A stretch of 64,000 nt of DNA, from positions 25,612,764 through 25,676,763 of the forward strand of contig NC_090129.1 in the NCBI RefSeq assembly GCF_040581485.1. The letters run 5' to 3'. This DNA is from Linepithema humile. Taxonomy: Eukaryota > Arthropoda > Insecta > Hymenoptera > Formicidae. This document shows positions 12,107-24,056 of the stretch, piece after piece (position 1 is the first letter of the stretch; every line of letters begins with the position of its first letter). Made by a program: the position numbers and the translations under genes. Below the pieces are notes generated by a model. It had not been told where the DNA came from. It saw only the letters and a list, made by a program, of their open reading frames with translations, and searched no databases.

Positions 12107-15100
12107 CTGTGAATTCAGATGAAAAATATATTCCGCAAAGAATAATATATGAGTACAATAAAAGTGAAAAGTTAATTTATATGTATAACTTTTTATTCTG
12201 ACTTATGTTTTTCCTTCTTTTTGTAGTTAGTTCATTATAATCAAGATTATTGCAAGGTAAGTAAATATATTACGTTGTTATATTTTTTGGAAATTAATGT
12301 ATTCCGGCAATTAATTGCTATATAAAGAACGTAATTACAATGTAAACAACAATGTAAGAAAAACAGCATTAAATTTTATTAATAAATTTCTCAACAGATA
12401 TGTATTCTTAAAATAGATATTTGATTTTGTCGTTGACACGCATTATATAAAATAAAAGCGTTTAGATTCTATTTTCTGAGCAAATAGTGTTATATTTTTG
12501 AAATTTTATGTATAGTTTTTATAACTACATCTGCAGAGAGCAGAATAATGCGATAATGATAATTGTGATAAAATCGAAATAAAAATAAATTATTCAATAC
12601 TAATAAAAACTTGTATTGACGTCCAAGATATATAAATAGTAAGCGTAGAAAATTGTGACACATAAAGTAACTTTTGCTTATTAACTGCTATAAAAAGACA
12701 TCATTTATATAACATGCAAACGTGTCGTCGTAGTGCAGGCGAAAATAAATGCTGCAGTGGTACAAGTAAATATTACGCACGACAGACGTAATGAAAACGG
12801 CAGGATGCGCTGTGTACGCAACGCACGGCGAACAGCAACGTCCGTGTACACGGAGGAAAAGAGAGAACAAATATTTCTTTGTGGAGAGAACGCGCGCGCG
12901 AATGCATCGCGATAAAATAAAATTTCGAAACTAGCTTGGGAAGGGAAGTTACCGGCGAGAAGTTATATCGTCGGGCAATACGAATGATCGTCTAGGCGAG
13001 TAGTTCTGTACTTCGAATAGTGATGCTTCTTCTCTCACTTTTCGCTTTCTGATGCTATTTACTGAATAACACTCGGACTGATTTAAAAACGAGAGTATGC
13101 GTTTGTAGAAGTCATATAGATTTTCTCTCGGCTCTTTCCATATAAAAAGAATGAAAAAGTTTAGCTTAAACCGCAACTTTTGCCGGACTGCACGTTAAAA
13201 CATTTCTTTTTTTTTCTTTTTGCTTACTAACGGAGTGTAATATAACTTCATTCGTTCGTTTCAACGATTTTCACGACCTCTCGCCGATAATTTACAACGT
13301 TTTGTTGCAATGTAGTGTCATTTATTTCTGGCATTTTCATTCAATTGAGCGATATCGCACGGACGGAACGAGATCGCATTACTCTCGAGCAATGGTGCCG
13401 CGATATTTTGCTTTATCTCGACTATCAATTTCGCGAGGCCAGCGAAGCATTCGTCGTAAATATTGCGCCGCACTTTTTCCAATTTACCTTGAAGTCGTCG
13501 ATCGCCTCTCGAAGATCCTCGTCCGAATAGCCCTTCATGGCCTTCGTGGCGATGGGCCCCATATAGTTGTTCACCACTGCGAATTCCATAAGGGACAGGA
13601 AAACGAACACACTGCACGAAGACATCCACACGTCGATCGCCTTCACGTACGAGACTGGCGGCAAAGATTGCTGAGATTGCGTGTTTTGAGTAGCTGGAAA
13701 GAAAATATTAGCTTTCAATATCGATATTTGTGACTACATACACAATTTAATTGATACAATCAGCGTCTGCCTCTATAAATATGCATTGAACAAAAATAAT
13801 TCAGTTATTGTTATTTTCATTTTGTTTGCAAGCATAAATTGAAATTAGCACACTAATATATAGATAAATTAAGCTTCAAATGTGGATGTAATTATTTCTA
13901 CAAATTTAAAATGTTACTTTTAATCTCAATACATTTTGATATTTTTCATTTGCATGCATCAAAAGACTTTTCATGATTATTGCGAGTTAAATTAATTAAT
14001 CAATTATCAATAATACTATACATCGCATTTATCTCTGCTTCTAAAACGAAATATTTATCGAAATTTATCGCAAATAATTTTACTTTATTTTAACTCTTAA
14101 AATTAATGTGAAATAAGATTGATGAAAATTAAAAGGTACAATAAATTATAATTCAACTGTTATTTATGCCATGCATACGTGTATGTGTGTATCTCGGTGA
14201 AGTGTTTTATCATGATTGCAAATATCATGAATAGTTATCGCGCGCAATGAACATAGGGGGGGAGGGGGGGAGGGGGGGAGAGATGGCTTTACCGAGGGTC
14301 AACAGTGACGTCACGCCAAGGGTGACCCGCGCCGGGATGGCTTCCGGCTTGATCCAGAAGGCGATCCAGGACATGACGACGATCAGAGCGGACGGGATGT
14401 ACGTGTGGAACAGGTGATAACCGAGTCTCCGGCGCAGATTGAAGACAATCTGTATGCACGTGAAGTTTCCGGTGGAGTATTCAATCGTGCAGTCGGTCGT
14501 GTAGTTGTTCGATATGTCGAGTTGCGGCAGCTCGATTTCCGGATTAACGACGAGGGGATCCGTCATGTTCCACAAGAATACCAGATCCTGAGTCGTGTGC
14601 GAAACTGCGAAAGAATAATACGTTCTGACTTTAGGGGGGAAGCATGGGGAAGGCATGGGAATATAATAGAAATAAAAGCCATCGCGTTGACTTATTGCCA
14701 ATACTCAACTTGCAACACCGTTATACGTATGTACTTCTTGGTCGCATTTGCTTTTCTCATTCAAAATTAAAGTTTTTCACATTAAATAGTACGGAAAATT
14801 TGATTAATATTTTTTATATAAGCATGCAAATTTATCTCAATTCTTTATTTTATTGTCAAATGTTTATTCAATTAAAAATTTCCTCGATTGGATCTAAACT
14901 TTTTCAAGTTTTACTGAATATTTAATAAAGTATTCGATCATACATTTGTCAATAAAGTATTCGATCAAGCAAGATGACGTGATTTACTTTGCTGATTTAT
15001 TTCGACATTTTGACGTGTTTATTTTTAAGTTTGTTCCGCAAATAACTTGTTAAATCAATAATTATTACAGATAAGTCAGCAAAGTCAGAGCTCGTAAGCG

Positions 15101-18100
15101 CGTGTCTCTTATCTGTTATCGAAACGTGGAAAGCCCTTATGACATTAGGATATATTTACAATCTCAGTTTTCTCTGATTAATATTGATGTCGTTATGTTG
15201 TCATTCATTATGTACTCACGGCTCTCGATCATCATCGAGCAAATCTGAGTGTCATGAGGATAGGACTCGAACTTCATCGCGCAGGAGAGCACCAGGGTCA
15301 ACCTGAAACAAATATCACGTTTCGCTCTGTGATCCGTTAATCAAATTACGTTTCAATCTCTAGTACGAATGAGTTATTCGATACCGCTATTTTTACAATG
15401 ACAAACAATACTGTTTTTTATTATTTTTGTTCTCGATACAGATATTCGGAACAAAATCCATATTATTTTATTGGCAATAAAATCTGACAGAATGGACAGC
15501 GACAACTTGTCTATCCAACACGTTGGATTAAAATCGCTTGCAAATAGAAATAAATGAAATCAGGATAAACTCTCGTAACTGTAAAGCGAAACATTTTACA
15601 ATGCAGAATAAAATGCACGAATAAAAATATAATATATCGATGCTACAAATAAATCTTTAAATTAAGATTCCATACAAAGATTTTTAACTTAAATCTCGAT
15701 ATTAACAATAAACTTATATCTATTAAAAAACCTACATACAAAAATTTGTAACATTCTATACTTCCTTGTCTCAATTAATTTATTACATTAAGTAAAATAA
15801 TTATTTGCGAATTTAAAATTTAAGTAATTTAGTGAAATTATGTAGTTTTATTAAAAGTGCCAGAAAAAATATATTCACTACTTGAGCAGTCAAAGCTTTA
15901 GAGCTAACAGCTTTCCGTTCACAATAGCCGCTAAAGCACAATAAGTTCTCTAGAATTTACTTTTTCCCTCAAGCTTCAATATGGCAAGCTCATTGTGATA
16001 GTTTCTTTTCCACAGAGCGGAGTGCTTTTATAATAGAGCTTTTATAATAGAGCTATGGAAAAAGAGTAAGCTAATATTTTTCAAAGCACTATGCCTTATT
16101 CTCAAGAAGAAAATGCATACTCGGAGTCAAAATATGTCCATAATTTTTACCAGCATACGAGAAAACATGTAAATAATTATTAGAAATTATTGGCCTTTAC
16201 TTTCCAATATTTTTATAATTTTTAATAATAATATTGTTCATCAGAAAAGTACATTAGAGACAAAGTTTAAATATTTTTTAGTTAAAATTATTTTAGAACA
16301 TTTGTTATTTATATAATTTGAATCTCTTAAAGAAAGACGTTTATGAAAACACTTCGTTTCACTTCATTTCAATTTAGCTTATGCTACTTAATAATGCTAT
16401 AAAAGCCTCTTCCCGAAGCGAGAGAAAGTTGGACGCGAATGAAAAGGTTTCAAACTCACACTAATAAATATAATTTTCAGTCGGAAACTCACTGCACACT
16501 TAGCGCTAAATGTGATTATTTAATTTCAACTTTGTATTAATTATTCCATGTTGCATAATAGTATTGTCGCACATCATATCATATAAGTTATCTTCAACTT
16601 CAATTTACATTAATCAGGCATTAACAATTTCCTATCAGTTATTATTGTTGATATTGTCTATAAAAACACGATGCATTTCTCACAAATAAAAATAAAAACA
16701 GTAATTTTTAATTTTCTTCAACATTAATAGAATTTATCGATCTTACTTGGACATGTAAAGCAGCGTTTTATCGTGATACAGCCAGAGATAGTGATTCGGT
16801 ATCGACATTTCGTGAAAAGTGACTTTTTTCGCATTCTTGAAAAAGCAGTCGGGCCTCCAGATGTTGTGCAGCCAATCCACGTCAAGTATCCGGTAATCCT
16901 CGGACATGTTCTCCGGCAGCCGCAACCTAGGATCCCGCCAGCTCTGAGCGAGAAATATGTCGGCCACGTATGTCTGTCGTAGTGGAAAAACAACGTGAAC
17001 AGATGCTGCGCTTCATGTACGACCATATGCAGATGACATAATTATTCTCCCCCGAATAAAAGACCCTCCTAACTTGCACATTCTGCAAACTACACGTTCG
17101 CCATAAACTCGAAGTCCGCAAATAGTTTAGAGGGTAATTTGCGAAACAAAAATCGCCCTTCCGTAATATTTAGCACAAGCTCGCGTTATTTATTCCGTTC
17201 ATCGTTATTAATAAAATTATCATAATTAAGAAAATCTACATATAAAATAAAGCTATCCTTAATTAACATTTTTAATAAAAACGTATTTTAATATAACGAT
17301 TAAGATAGAAAAAGACAAACGTAATCAGGTTTACTATAGAAATAGATGCGATATTTTTGGACGAATATAAAGAACAATGAAATATATTTTTCGCTGTGTT
17401 ACTTATGTCGCTTACCATCGATTCCTCATTTATCGAGTCCAGACTGAGCACTGTTACGTGAAAATAAACGACAGTGGGTTGCCCGAGGAACTTGGGTGCT
17501 CTGTGCTTATCATATTGCTTCGGATTTAAAGGTAGGATGTCCTTCAACGACAAAGAGGCCTCCTTTTTTCCGTACTCATCAAAGTCAAGCTCCCTGAAAT
17601 GTCAGAAAGTGACCTCCTAATGAACACCATTAACACATCCTACTATCTAGTCTATTTATCTACTTAGTCTATTTATCTATCCTTCCAGTCTATTTATCAA
17701 AGATTATCTTGACTACGAGAAATTGCATGATGAAATTTTTGATGAGATATCGTATGATTTATTTCATAAAACAAATAGGATATAACAATAAATTAATTCT
17801 TATCTATAATAAAATTAAGTTTTTGAATCTAATTTTTATCAAACAAAAATAATTTTTTAGCTAAAAAAATATATAAGTAATGCATATGTATCATTCCTTT
17901 TGCCGTCACATTATTATTGCACAACATTTTCAGAAATTTGTCAGTTACCGAAATATAAAGCGAAATGGAAGAAATAATTTATTAAAAATCTTTTTTACTA
18001 AAAATTTTGTATTAAGCCTATTGTATTTAGCGTATTATTCTATTGATGATAAAATAATTTTATTAAAAATAATTATGTCATATTTTATAGTTAGAGGATT

Positions 18101-19138
18101 ACAAAGAATATGTTAACAAATGATTGTTGGATTTAAAACACATTCAGGTGATGTTAATTTAAAATCGTCTTATTGTGAAACCTGTCAAGCTGTTATAATC
18201 TACGAACCTTTCAAGAATTTTCTCACTTATTTCTGGCTTCTCCGGAAATATTATAATTTAATGCAACACCACCGAAAATACAATATAAGAGAGAATATAT
18301 TATTAAATTTCTTATTTTCACAAAAAGAAAAAGAAACTAGGAAATATAGTAATTAGAATAACAAAATATTACAAGTCTGAAATATTATTAATTAATACAT
18401 ATATTCGCGAATCGTTAGGATAAGATTATCGTGATACTAATTGCAAAAAAGGAGAAAAAATATTGTATTGCAGATTTTAATTTTAGACTGCAACTAATTT
18501 GCAGCGATGACCTTAAAAGTTAAATAATGATTTCAGCAGTGATATTACGATACAGCAAATTTTTATTGCAGCATCGACGATGCTCATAAATTATTCACAG
18601 ATTGCAAGAACCAAATGCGGTCTGTTGGCAGTTTTATTATTACAGAGTGGATGCTATTTTCTCTAACCAGGCCGTCGATGCCACGATTGTACCTGCACAA
18701 TTTTGTTCAATTAAGGAATGATTGCAGTTATTGGATTAAGAAATGTAGTACGCATACGTAATAAATGTGACATTTGTTATAAAGTCGTGCGATTCATTAT
18801 TATATAATATAATATGTACGCATTACATTACACTATACATGTGTGCGCAAATGCGGTATGATGCAATTTACATTTTAATAGATATCATCATTCAAGAATG
18901 ACAAAATTCGTCATTGTATTTATTTTACAAATTAAATAAATTTGTCATCTGCATTGAATTAATTCCTTAAATATTTAGTAAAAATATTTTTGTTGGAAAT
19001 ATAAAATTTTGCAAGATAAAATCTCGATTGTTCGTCAGTGGAAGTACAATTGCGTACTCACGGAAAATGCAGAGCGGCCATGTCAAACAGGGTGTACAAG
19101 TACAAGCAGCATATGATCACCAGAGAGTGCCTCGTCAT
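11930..19138 (-). CDS. pHCl-2: Cys-loop ligand-gated chloride channel subunit, pHCl-2/hodor type (7 coding exons)
   Basis: Seven minus-strand exons (19138-19062, 17593-17416, 16973-16747, 15302-15220, 14604-14293, 13693-13488, 12106-11930) join in compatible phases into 419 residues plus stop, a normal subunit length. Seen: a hydrophobic signal peptide (about 1-22); a ligand-binding domain with the Cys loop C168-C182 (13 residues between) and a second Cys pair C227-C238 typical of GluCl/GlyR-like channels; sequons at N201, N222 and N235; TM1 about 252-272; TM2 starting at P279-A280-R281, the PAR filter signature of anion channels; TM3 about 313-333; a short cytoplasmic loop; TM4 about 401-419 at the extreme C-terminus. 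Known: the Drosophila members of this clade (CG11340/CG6927/CG7589) are epithelial chloride channels gated by pH or zinc. The clade placement is my recognition, not an alignment; another GluCl/GlyR-like insect orphan is the alternative. A polypyrimidine tract and AG at 19141-19142 just before the ATG imply a further upstream non-coding exon. Confidence 0.85.
13488..13693 (-). CDS. pHCl-2: channel coding exon 6: end of TM2, TM3 and start of the loop
   Basis: Acceptor TTTCCAG; two bases complete Ala293, then 68 codons; donor AAG|GTAAAT. It encodes the TM2-TM3 linker SQQSLPPVSYVKAIDVW, the TM3 segment CSVFVFLSLMEFAVV, and a charged cytoplasmic stretch. Confidence 0.93.
14256..14278 (+). repeat. 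G-tract: three runs of seven G, potential G-quadruplex
   Basis: Three G7 runs separated by single A residues on the plus strand, followed by a purine-rich tail. It lies inside channel intron 5, 14 bases past the 5' splice site on the transcribed minus strand, where the pre-mRNA is C-rich. Confidence 0.85.
14293..14604 (-). CDS. pHCl-2: channel coding exon 5: end of the extracellular domain, TM1 and TM2
   Basis: 312 bp. It encodes the second Cys pair (CTIEYSTGNFTC), the pre-TM1 FNLRRRLGYHLFHTYIPS, TM1, and the start of TM2 with PARVTLGVTSLLTL. The donor G|GTAAAG lies directly beside a C-rich tract (transcript sense), the complement of three G7 runs. Confidence 0.93.
14924..14967. repeat. short tandem duplication, 27-bp period
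   Basis: The 17-mer AATAAAGTATTCGATCA occurs at 14924-14940 and again at 14951-14967 inside channel intron 4. No function is seen. Confidence 0.6.
15220..15302 (-). CDS. pHCl-2: channel coding exon 4: Cys loop
   Basis: 83 bp between the acceptor TTTCAG and the donor C|GTGAGT. It encodes the complete disulfide loop, CAMKFESYPHDTQIC, with two cysteines separated by 13 residues. Too short to appear as a convincing open frame by itself, but both phases match the neighbouring exons. Confidence 0.9.
16747..16973 (-). CDS. pHCl-2: channel coding exon 3: ligand-binding domain
   Basis: 227 bp, phase 0 in, two bases out; the donor AA|GTAAGA completes Lys161 with the next exon. It encodes the family segments TYVADIFLAQSWRDPRL and the WxPDxxFxNAK-type motif (WRPDCFFKNAKK), followed by the beta-strand SIPNHYLWLYHDK. 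Confidence 0.9.
17416..17593 (-). CDS. pHCl-2: channel coding exon 2: N-terminal extracellular domain
   Basis: The acceptor TTTCAG gives one base that completes Pro26, then 59 codons; the donor is ATG|GTAAGC, phase 0. It includes the beta-strand segment VVYFHVTVLSLDSINEES, typical of Cys-loop receptor N-termini. Confidence 0.85.
19062..19138 (-). CDS. pHCl-2: channel coding exon 1: start codon and signal peptide
   Basis: ATG at 19138-19136, 25 codons plus two bases, donor GTGAGT. It encodes a hydrophobic signal sequence beginning MTRHSLVIICCLYLY. The frame is open upstream, but a pyrimidine-rich tract ending in CAG (19143-19141) puts a splice acceptor two bases before the ATG, which supports this start and a separate 5' UTR exon. 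Confidence 0.8.
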
Positions 19139-21398
19139 TCCTGAAGAGAACGACGAGTGAGAGGAATGATAGAAATGTTTATAAGTGTTATAGTATTCGA
19201 CGTGAAAGAGCAGCGCGGGCATGCAAGTGCGGGATATGGGCAGAGTACGTCATAAAGAATTCATCGACGCGGAGGGATCGATGAGATCGTTTTGAACTCG
19301 CGGACATCAAAGACACCTCTACCCTTCTGAGCGGATACGTCCGTTTCTTCAGCGTCACGTTACACTCTGACGCATATAGGTCTATTAATATTGCAACGTG
19401 ACTGCATAATTAACTCGACTTAACGCAAAATTATCGTTTGTTATTGTCCCTGTCAATACTTCTCACATACCGATAAATGACAAATAATTTATTTATTTAT
19501 TTATTCCCTCTCTGACCTCAATTTGTACAAAGCAAATATCTACACCTAACATAAATTCACATTAATGTGTAATTTGAAAGCGCACAGCGTATGACTTTGA
19601 TGTAATAATATATTTGCGTTAGATATCATAAGAGATAGATTTTCCAATTCCAATTTGCACTGTGTTGAAAAAATATCAACAAAGAAATTGTTAGTTATAT
19701 GTTAATTAATCAATTACAGAAATTTCTGCGATTTGATCAATTTGCAATTTGAAAATATATTCCATTAGCAATCTCCGCATCGCGTTCATATATTTTTAAA
19801 TTTTTTATGGTCCTTCACACGACGCTTTTCCGATCCAATTTTCCACTCACCGATCAGCTGCACATTCTATCGTTCGTAAATCCGGCGAATGCTCTCAGCG
19901 AAGATTGAACGGAAACTGTTAGTCGCTCGTTCGAAAATTTTTTTCCGCCGGACCTCGATCACTTCCGGTCCCTCGTGGATCAACGAGCATCTGAATTACA
20001 TCTGAACGCAGCGTTTCACGAACGAAGCCATTGATGTAGATCGATGTTAAGAACCTTGGTGAATTACATTATCAATATTGATCATCGATTGCGACCTAGA
20101 TAAACCTTTTTCATCAAAAGTCATACACAGACGCACCTAAATTTTAAGCAAGGATTTAACATGGAGACTACAATCTTATAGAAATTTTAATAATTTAATA
20201 ATAATTATTAAATATTTTATAATAATATTTTGCAGTAAAAACACTTTATTCAATAAACTGTACTCTGTAACGTTGATGACTGTTTTTGACAGCTTCTCTT
20301 GTAATAATCTCAAGATAACAAATCTTACCGCGCTTGCGTGCGTATGTTTAAATAAAATTTTACAATTAAATCTAAAACTAGATTTAAGTTCAACTTGATT
20401 ATAAAAATATCTACTAGCTTGTAGTTACATCGTGAAGCATATATGTAAACTGGTTTTTAAGATAAATTTTAAATTATAAACTGCATAAAACGTATCTTGT
20501 AAAAAAAAGTTTTATTTATTTTTATATTTAAGAAACATCGTTACTAGATATTGTTTTGCAAAGATAAAATTAAGTCAGTCTGCATGTAATATAAATATAA
20601 ATAAGAATGCATAGAGATTTTAATGACATCAAGTTACATAATACGTATATTATGTATATGTATATTATATAGTTACATATATGTTATATGACATATAAAA
20701 ATTAAAATTTGTATAAATAATAATAAAGTATATAATAATAATAATATTGCAAAAGAAAATTTGTAAAAAAAAATAAAAAGGAAAGTTTTAATACTAATTT
20801 TGTACTTTCATTATAACTTGAGAAATAATATGTATTATTTGTGTGTGTAATATAAAAATAAAATTTATAAAAAATTAGAAAACATTTTCACATGCGACGT
20901 TTTGAACACAATTACAGACCCGCCTTTTCACAGTCGTTTCTTATTCCTTGTCAGTTTTCATTTAAGGTACGTGAGTAGAATTTACGTGAGAGAATTGCCG
21001 ATAGTTTGTTAGCGCGATATCTTTCAACGCGAGAGAAAATTGTTTTGCAACTTTAAATCACAATGTACAGAAATTTCAAAGAAACTCCAGGTATGATGTG
21101 TCGGATTTTATTCCGCAATCAGTGCGACAGGTTTGCTGCACGAATACACAACACACTGGTAACATTGCTTTCTTTCTCGCTGTTCACAAACCACCCTGTC
21201 GCTTAGCCTGTAAGCCAATTTGCCTATCGACTAACTGATTAAGCCCTACTCTTTGTCATCGGTATCGTGCATCGCATCTAAACACGTGGATCTGAATTAG
21301 AGATTTTGCAATTTTTTAATCAAAAAAACGTCGGAAAAAGGAATAGAGTAAAAGAACATAAAAGGATAAATCATGTTACACTATAAGCATAAAGTCTA
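19139..21398. other. spacer upstream of the channel gene (probable promoter and 5' UTR side)
   Basis: No protein-coding exon is recognised. The 5' UTR exon and promoter implied by the acceptor at 19141 should lie here or farther right; 19150-20030 is less AT-rich and is the better candidate. From about 20100 the DNA is AT-rich low complexity, including TA-rich palindromic stretches near 20640-20700. Confidence 0.4.
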
Positions 21399-21550
21399 AA
21401 TTTTGTATCATGGTGAATATGATACATGTTCATGTCGACGAATATATGACATGAAGTTTACGTAAGAAAAATTGCAAAGTAGCGAACTTTACAACTGCAG
21501 ATTTGCATATGCATTTACACAATTTATTTTTGTATTCCTAAATTATTTTA
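21399..21550 (+). repeat. left terminal inverted repeat of the transposon
   Basis: Pairs with 22331-22180 in reverse complement. It holds a sub-terminal ATGTTCATGTCGACGAATAT block that is present in both arms. Confidence 0.85.
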
Positions 21551-22179
21551 AACTAAATTTGGCATTTTTTGACAAATTAAAAGCAAAACAACAGTTTTTT
21601 TTCAGTTAAAATTGTTTTTGTCGTAGATTGTTATAAATTCAGAGTAATAATTTGTAAAAGTAAATAGATCAATAATATTATTTTTATTTTTCTCTAGTAA
21701 AAAAATGTTCAATATTTCAAATTTTTAATAAAAATGTCACTTGTGGTTTTCAAATTAATTTACATTTGTATTTCTGGTATACATAACTATTGATAAATTT
21801 AATATAACATGAAACATATAACAATAGAGTATCTATCTTTGTATTTATCAACGAAGCAGCATGCTGTAAGATTTACTGTCGCCATCTCATAGCAGATAGC
21901 ATATGTAGTTTAATAAATTAAAAATATTATTAGAATCTATATGTCTGTCCTAAAATAAAAAACAATAAACTTTTATTTTGATGGAAATGACATAAAATTT
22001 ATAAGTATAAACTTCACTACGTCTTTTTTAATATTTACAGTCGATACAAAAACTTTTCTCTTTTATTGAAAGCTGTTAAGGTGATGCTGCAGTTGTATGT
22101 TTTACCGACTGAACTTTAAATATCAGTAATCTTTACTTGGTAAATTGGAATATCAAGCAAATTATCCCTTTTGTATTCC

Positions 22180-22331
22180 TAAAATAATTTAGGAATACAA
22201 AAATAAATTGTGTAAATGCATATGTAAATCTGCAGTTGTAAAGTTCGCTACTTTGCAATTTTTCTTACGTAAACTTCATGTCATATATTCGTCGACATGA
22301 ACATGTATCATACTCACCATGATACAAAATC
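22180..22331 (-). repeat. right terminal inverted repeat of the transposon
   Basis: Reverse complement of the left arm. Its inner edge also forms a separate local palindrome: TTTGTATTCCTAAA and its complement, spaced by only a few bases (about 22169-22203). Confidence 0.85.
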
Positions 22332-22333
22332 TA

Positions 22334-24023
22334 GTGATAACAATTTAACGCGTAGGAAAACTTTATCAACAGATAGAACAACACTGATATTTACCAATAT
22401 TTATTTTAGGTAATTGAAAGGTAAACTTCTCTACCGAGAAATTAGAACAATCAGTTCGTAATGCTCTAACTTTTTACCCACTGTACATTACTTTTGTGTG
22501 TGTGTGTGTGTCTATATAAAAATATATAGTATTTAGTGTTTAGTGTGCTGTGCACAGTATAAAAATAATGAGATAAAAAATTTGTCCTTCTCTGAAGACA
22601 TATATAAAATAAAAGCTAGGTAAAAAGATTAAAAATAAAAAAAAGTATATATTTATATACTTATTGTAATAAGTATATAAAGATTAATAATTATTATAGT
22701 TAGTTATTGTATTCTACGTTATTTAAATGATAATTATGTTAATTACCATACTAAACATGCATTGCAATACTGTTCTAGGATGTTAGAGATACGACGAGAC
22801 AATACGAACAACACATAATCACTTATGCATTTCAGATTCAGTTATTTATTAACACAGTGTGCTTACAGCATTTATTAGACTAATGAAGGAGGAATTTATT
22901 AATAATTTGGCATTGGGAACTGATCTCTTAATTATACGCTTACGCGCTTTCTCTCCCAATCGGAAAGCAAGTCGAATATTGCGACGTGTTCGTCGGATGA
23001 CAAAATTTAAAGACCGCGTCAACTTGGTGCCATTCTTTCTTGATATTTTCCATCAATCAAGCATAATCTATTTTAATGTAATTGATCATTGTTATTGATA
23101 GGGATGAAGTATCAAATTCAAAAGCTGAAGTGATGTTTAAATAATCTTTTTCATCGTTCGATAAAACGATTTTTTTTAATTTGAGGTGAAAAAAAATGTC
23201 TCATAATATTTGTCTCCCTAGTCAGTCTTTTTTGTTCTCGTAAGATTATCACAGAATTTGGATTATTTAGGTGAGCAGCCAGTTGTAAAAATTGACGCGA
23301 TCTTGTTCACTATATTTAGCATATTTGATGTGTATCTAAGTTAATCATGTGTATTTGTACAATGAAATTTAGGAAATTACTTTAGCAAATTAATCCCGCA
23401 TATCTTCGTATGAAGAATGTACTGTGTATATTGTACCGATGAGAAAGACTAGAATGAATTCATGATTTGTAGCTAGTTAATATCAAAAAATTTCGCAACA
23501 GGCACATAAAGCATAGAAATGTCCCTCTATTTATCTTCTTCCTTTTCTGTAAACAAAATGTATTGTCAACAGGAATACGTATTGTCCGTCGACAATTTCA
23601 ACAATTACGTTCTTTGCTTTCTTTTTTTATTAGAATTATAAATAGAACGGAGTGTTCAACATTCAATCGTTTACAACGTTATAAAGCGCATTAGTAGTAC
23701 GAATCGTCCATATTAAGAGTCAATTGGTAACAATATTAGCAGACGTGATAAGCACAAAGTTAAAACGTAGTCGATCATGCAATATGTATAAAAGTTTGTC
23801 AGCGCAACATACTTATTTCTACGATCGATACTTTTTTTTTTTTTAATAATTTTTTGCGCGCAAGATTTTTATTCGTAAAATTCCGATGTTTTACTTATGT
23901 GATGATTTGTATTTAGAATATCTTTGACCGCATCTCATACCTTGCCAATATAAGTTTTTATTTTAAATTAACAATGATTATATAATACTTATTGCTAAAT
24001 AAAATTGCGGCCCGTCGAAAACA

Positions 24024-24056
<33 letters not shown>

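Larger units (their letters stand above)
21399..22331. mobile_element. non-autonomous DNA transposon with 152-bp terminal inverted repeats and TA flanks
   Basis: The left arm (21399-21550) and the right arm (22180-22331) are reverse complements over 152 bp each with only a few mismatches visible. The outer ends read AATTTTGTATCATGG and GATTTTGTATCATGG, and a TA dinucleotide abuts each end (21397-21398 and 22332-22333), as expected for a Tc1/mariner-type target duplication. The 629-bp interior is AT-rich and has no transposase frame, so mobilisation would need an enzyme encoded elsewhere. The near-identity of the arms suggests a fairly recent insertion. The superfamily is inferred from the TA flanks only. 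Confidence 0.85.

Noticed and set aside
12949..13200. Exon-like segment in channel intron 6 with a good acceptor (near 13194), considered as an alternative loop exon
   Set aside because: In the frame set by exon 6 it reaches a stop after eight codons, and the longer open frame has no family resemblance or supported donor.
19270..19300. TGAGATCGTTTTGAA, similar to the microRNA bantam
   Set aside because: One mismatch lies at the edge of the seed region, the 3' half differs, and I could not fold a precursor hairpin with a matching star arm.
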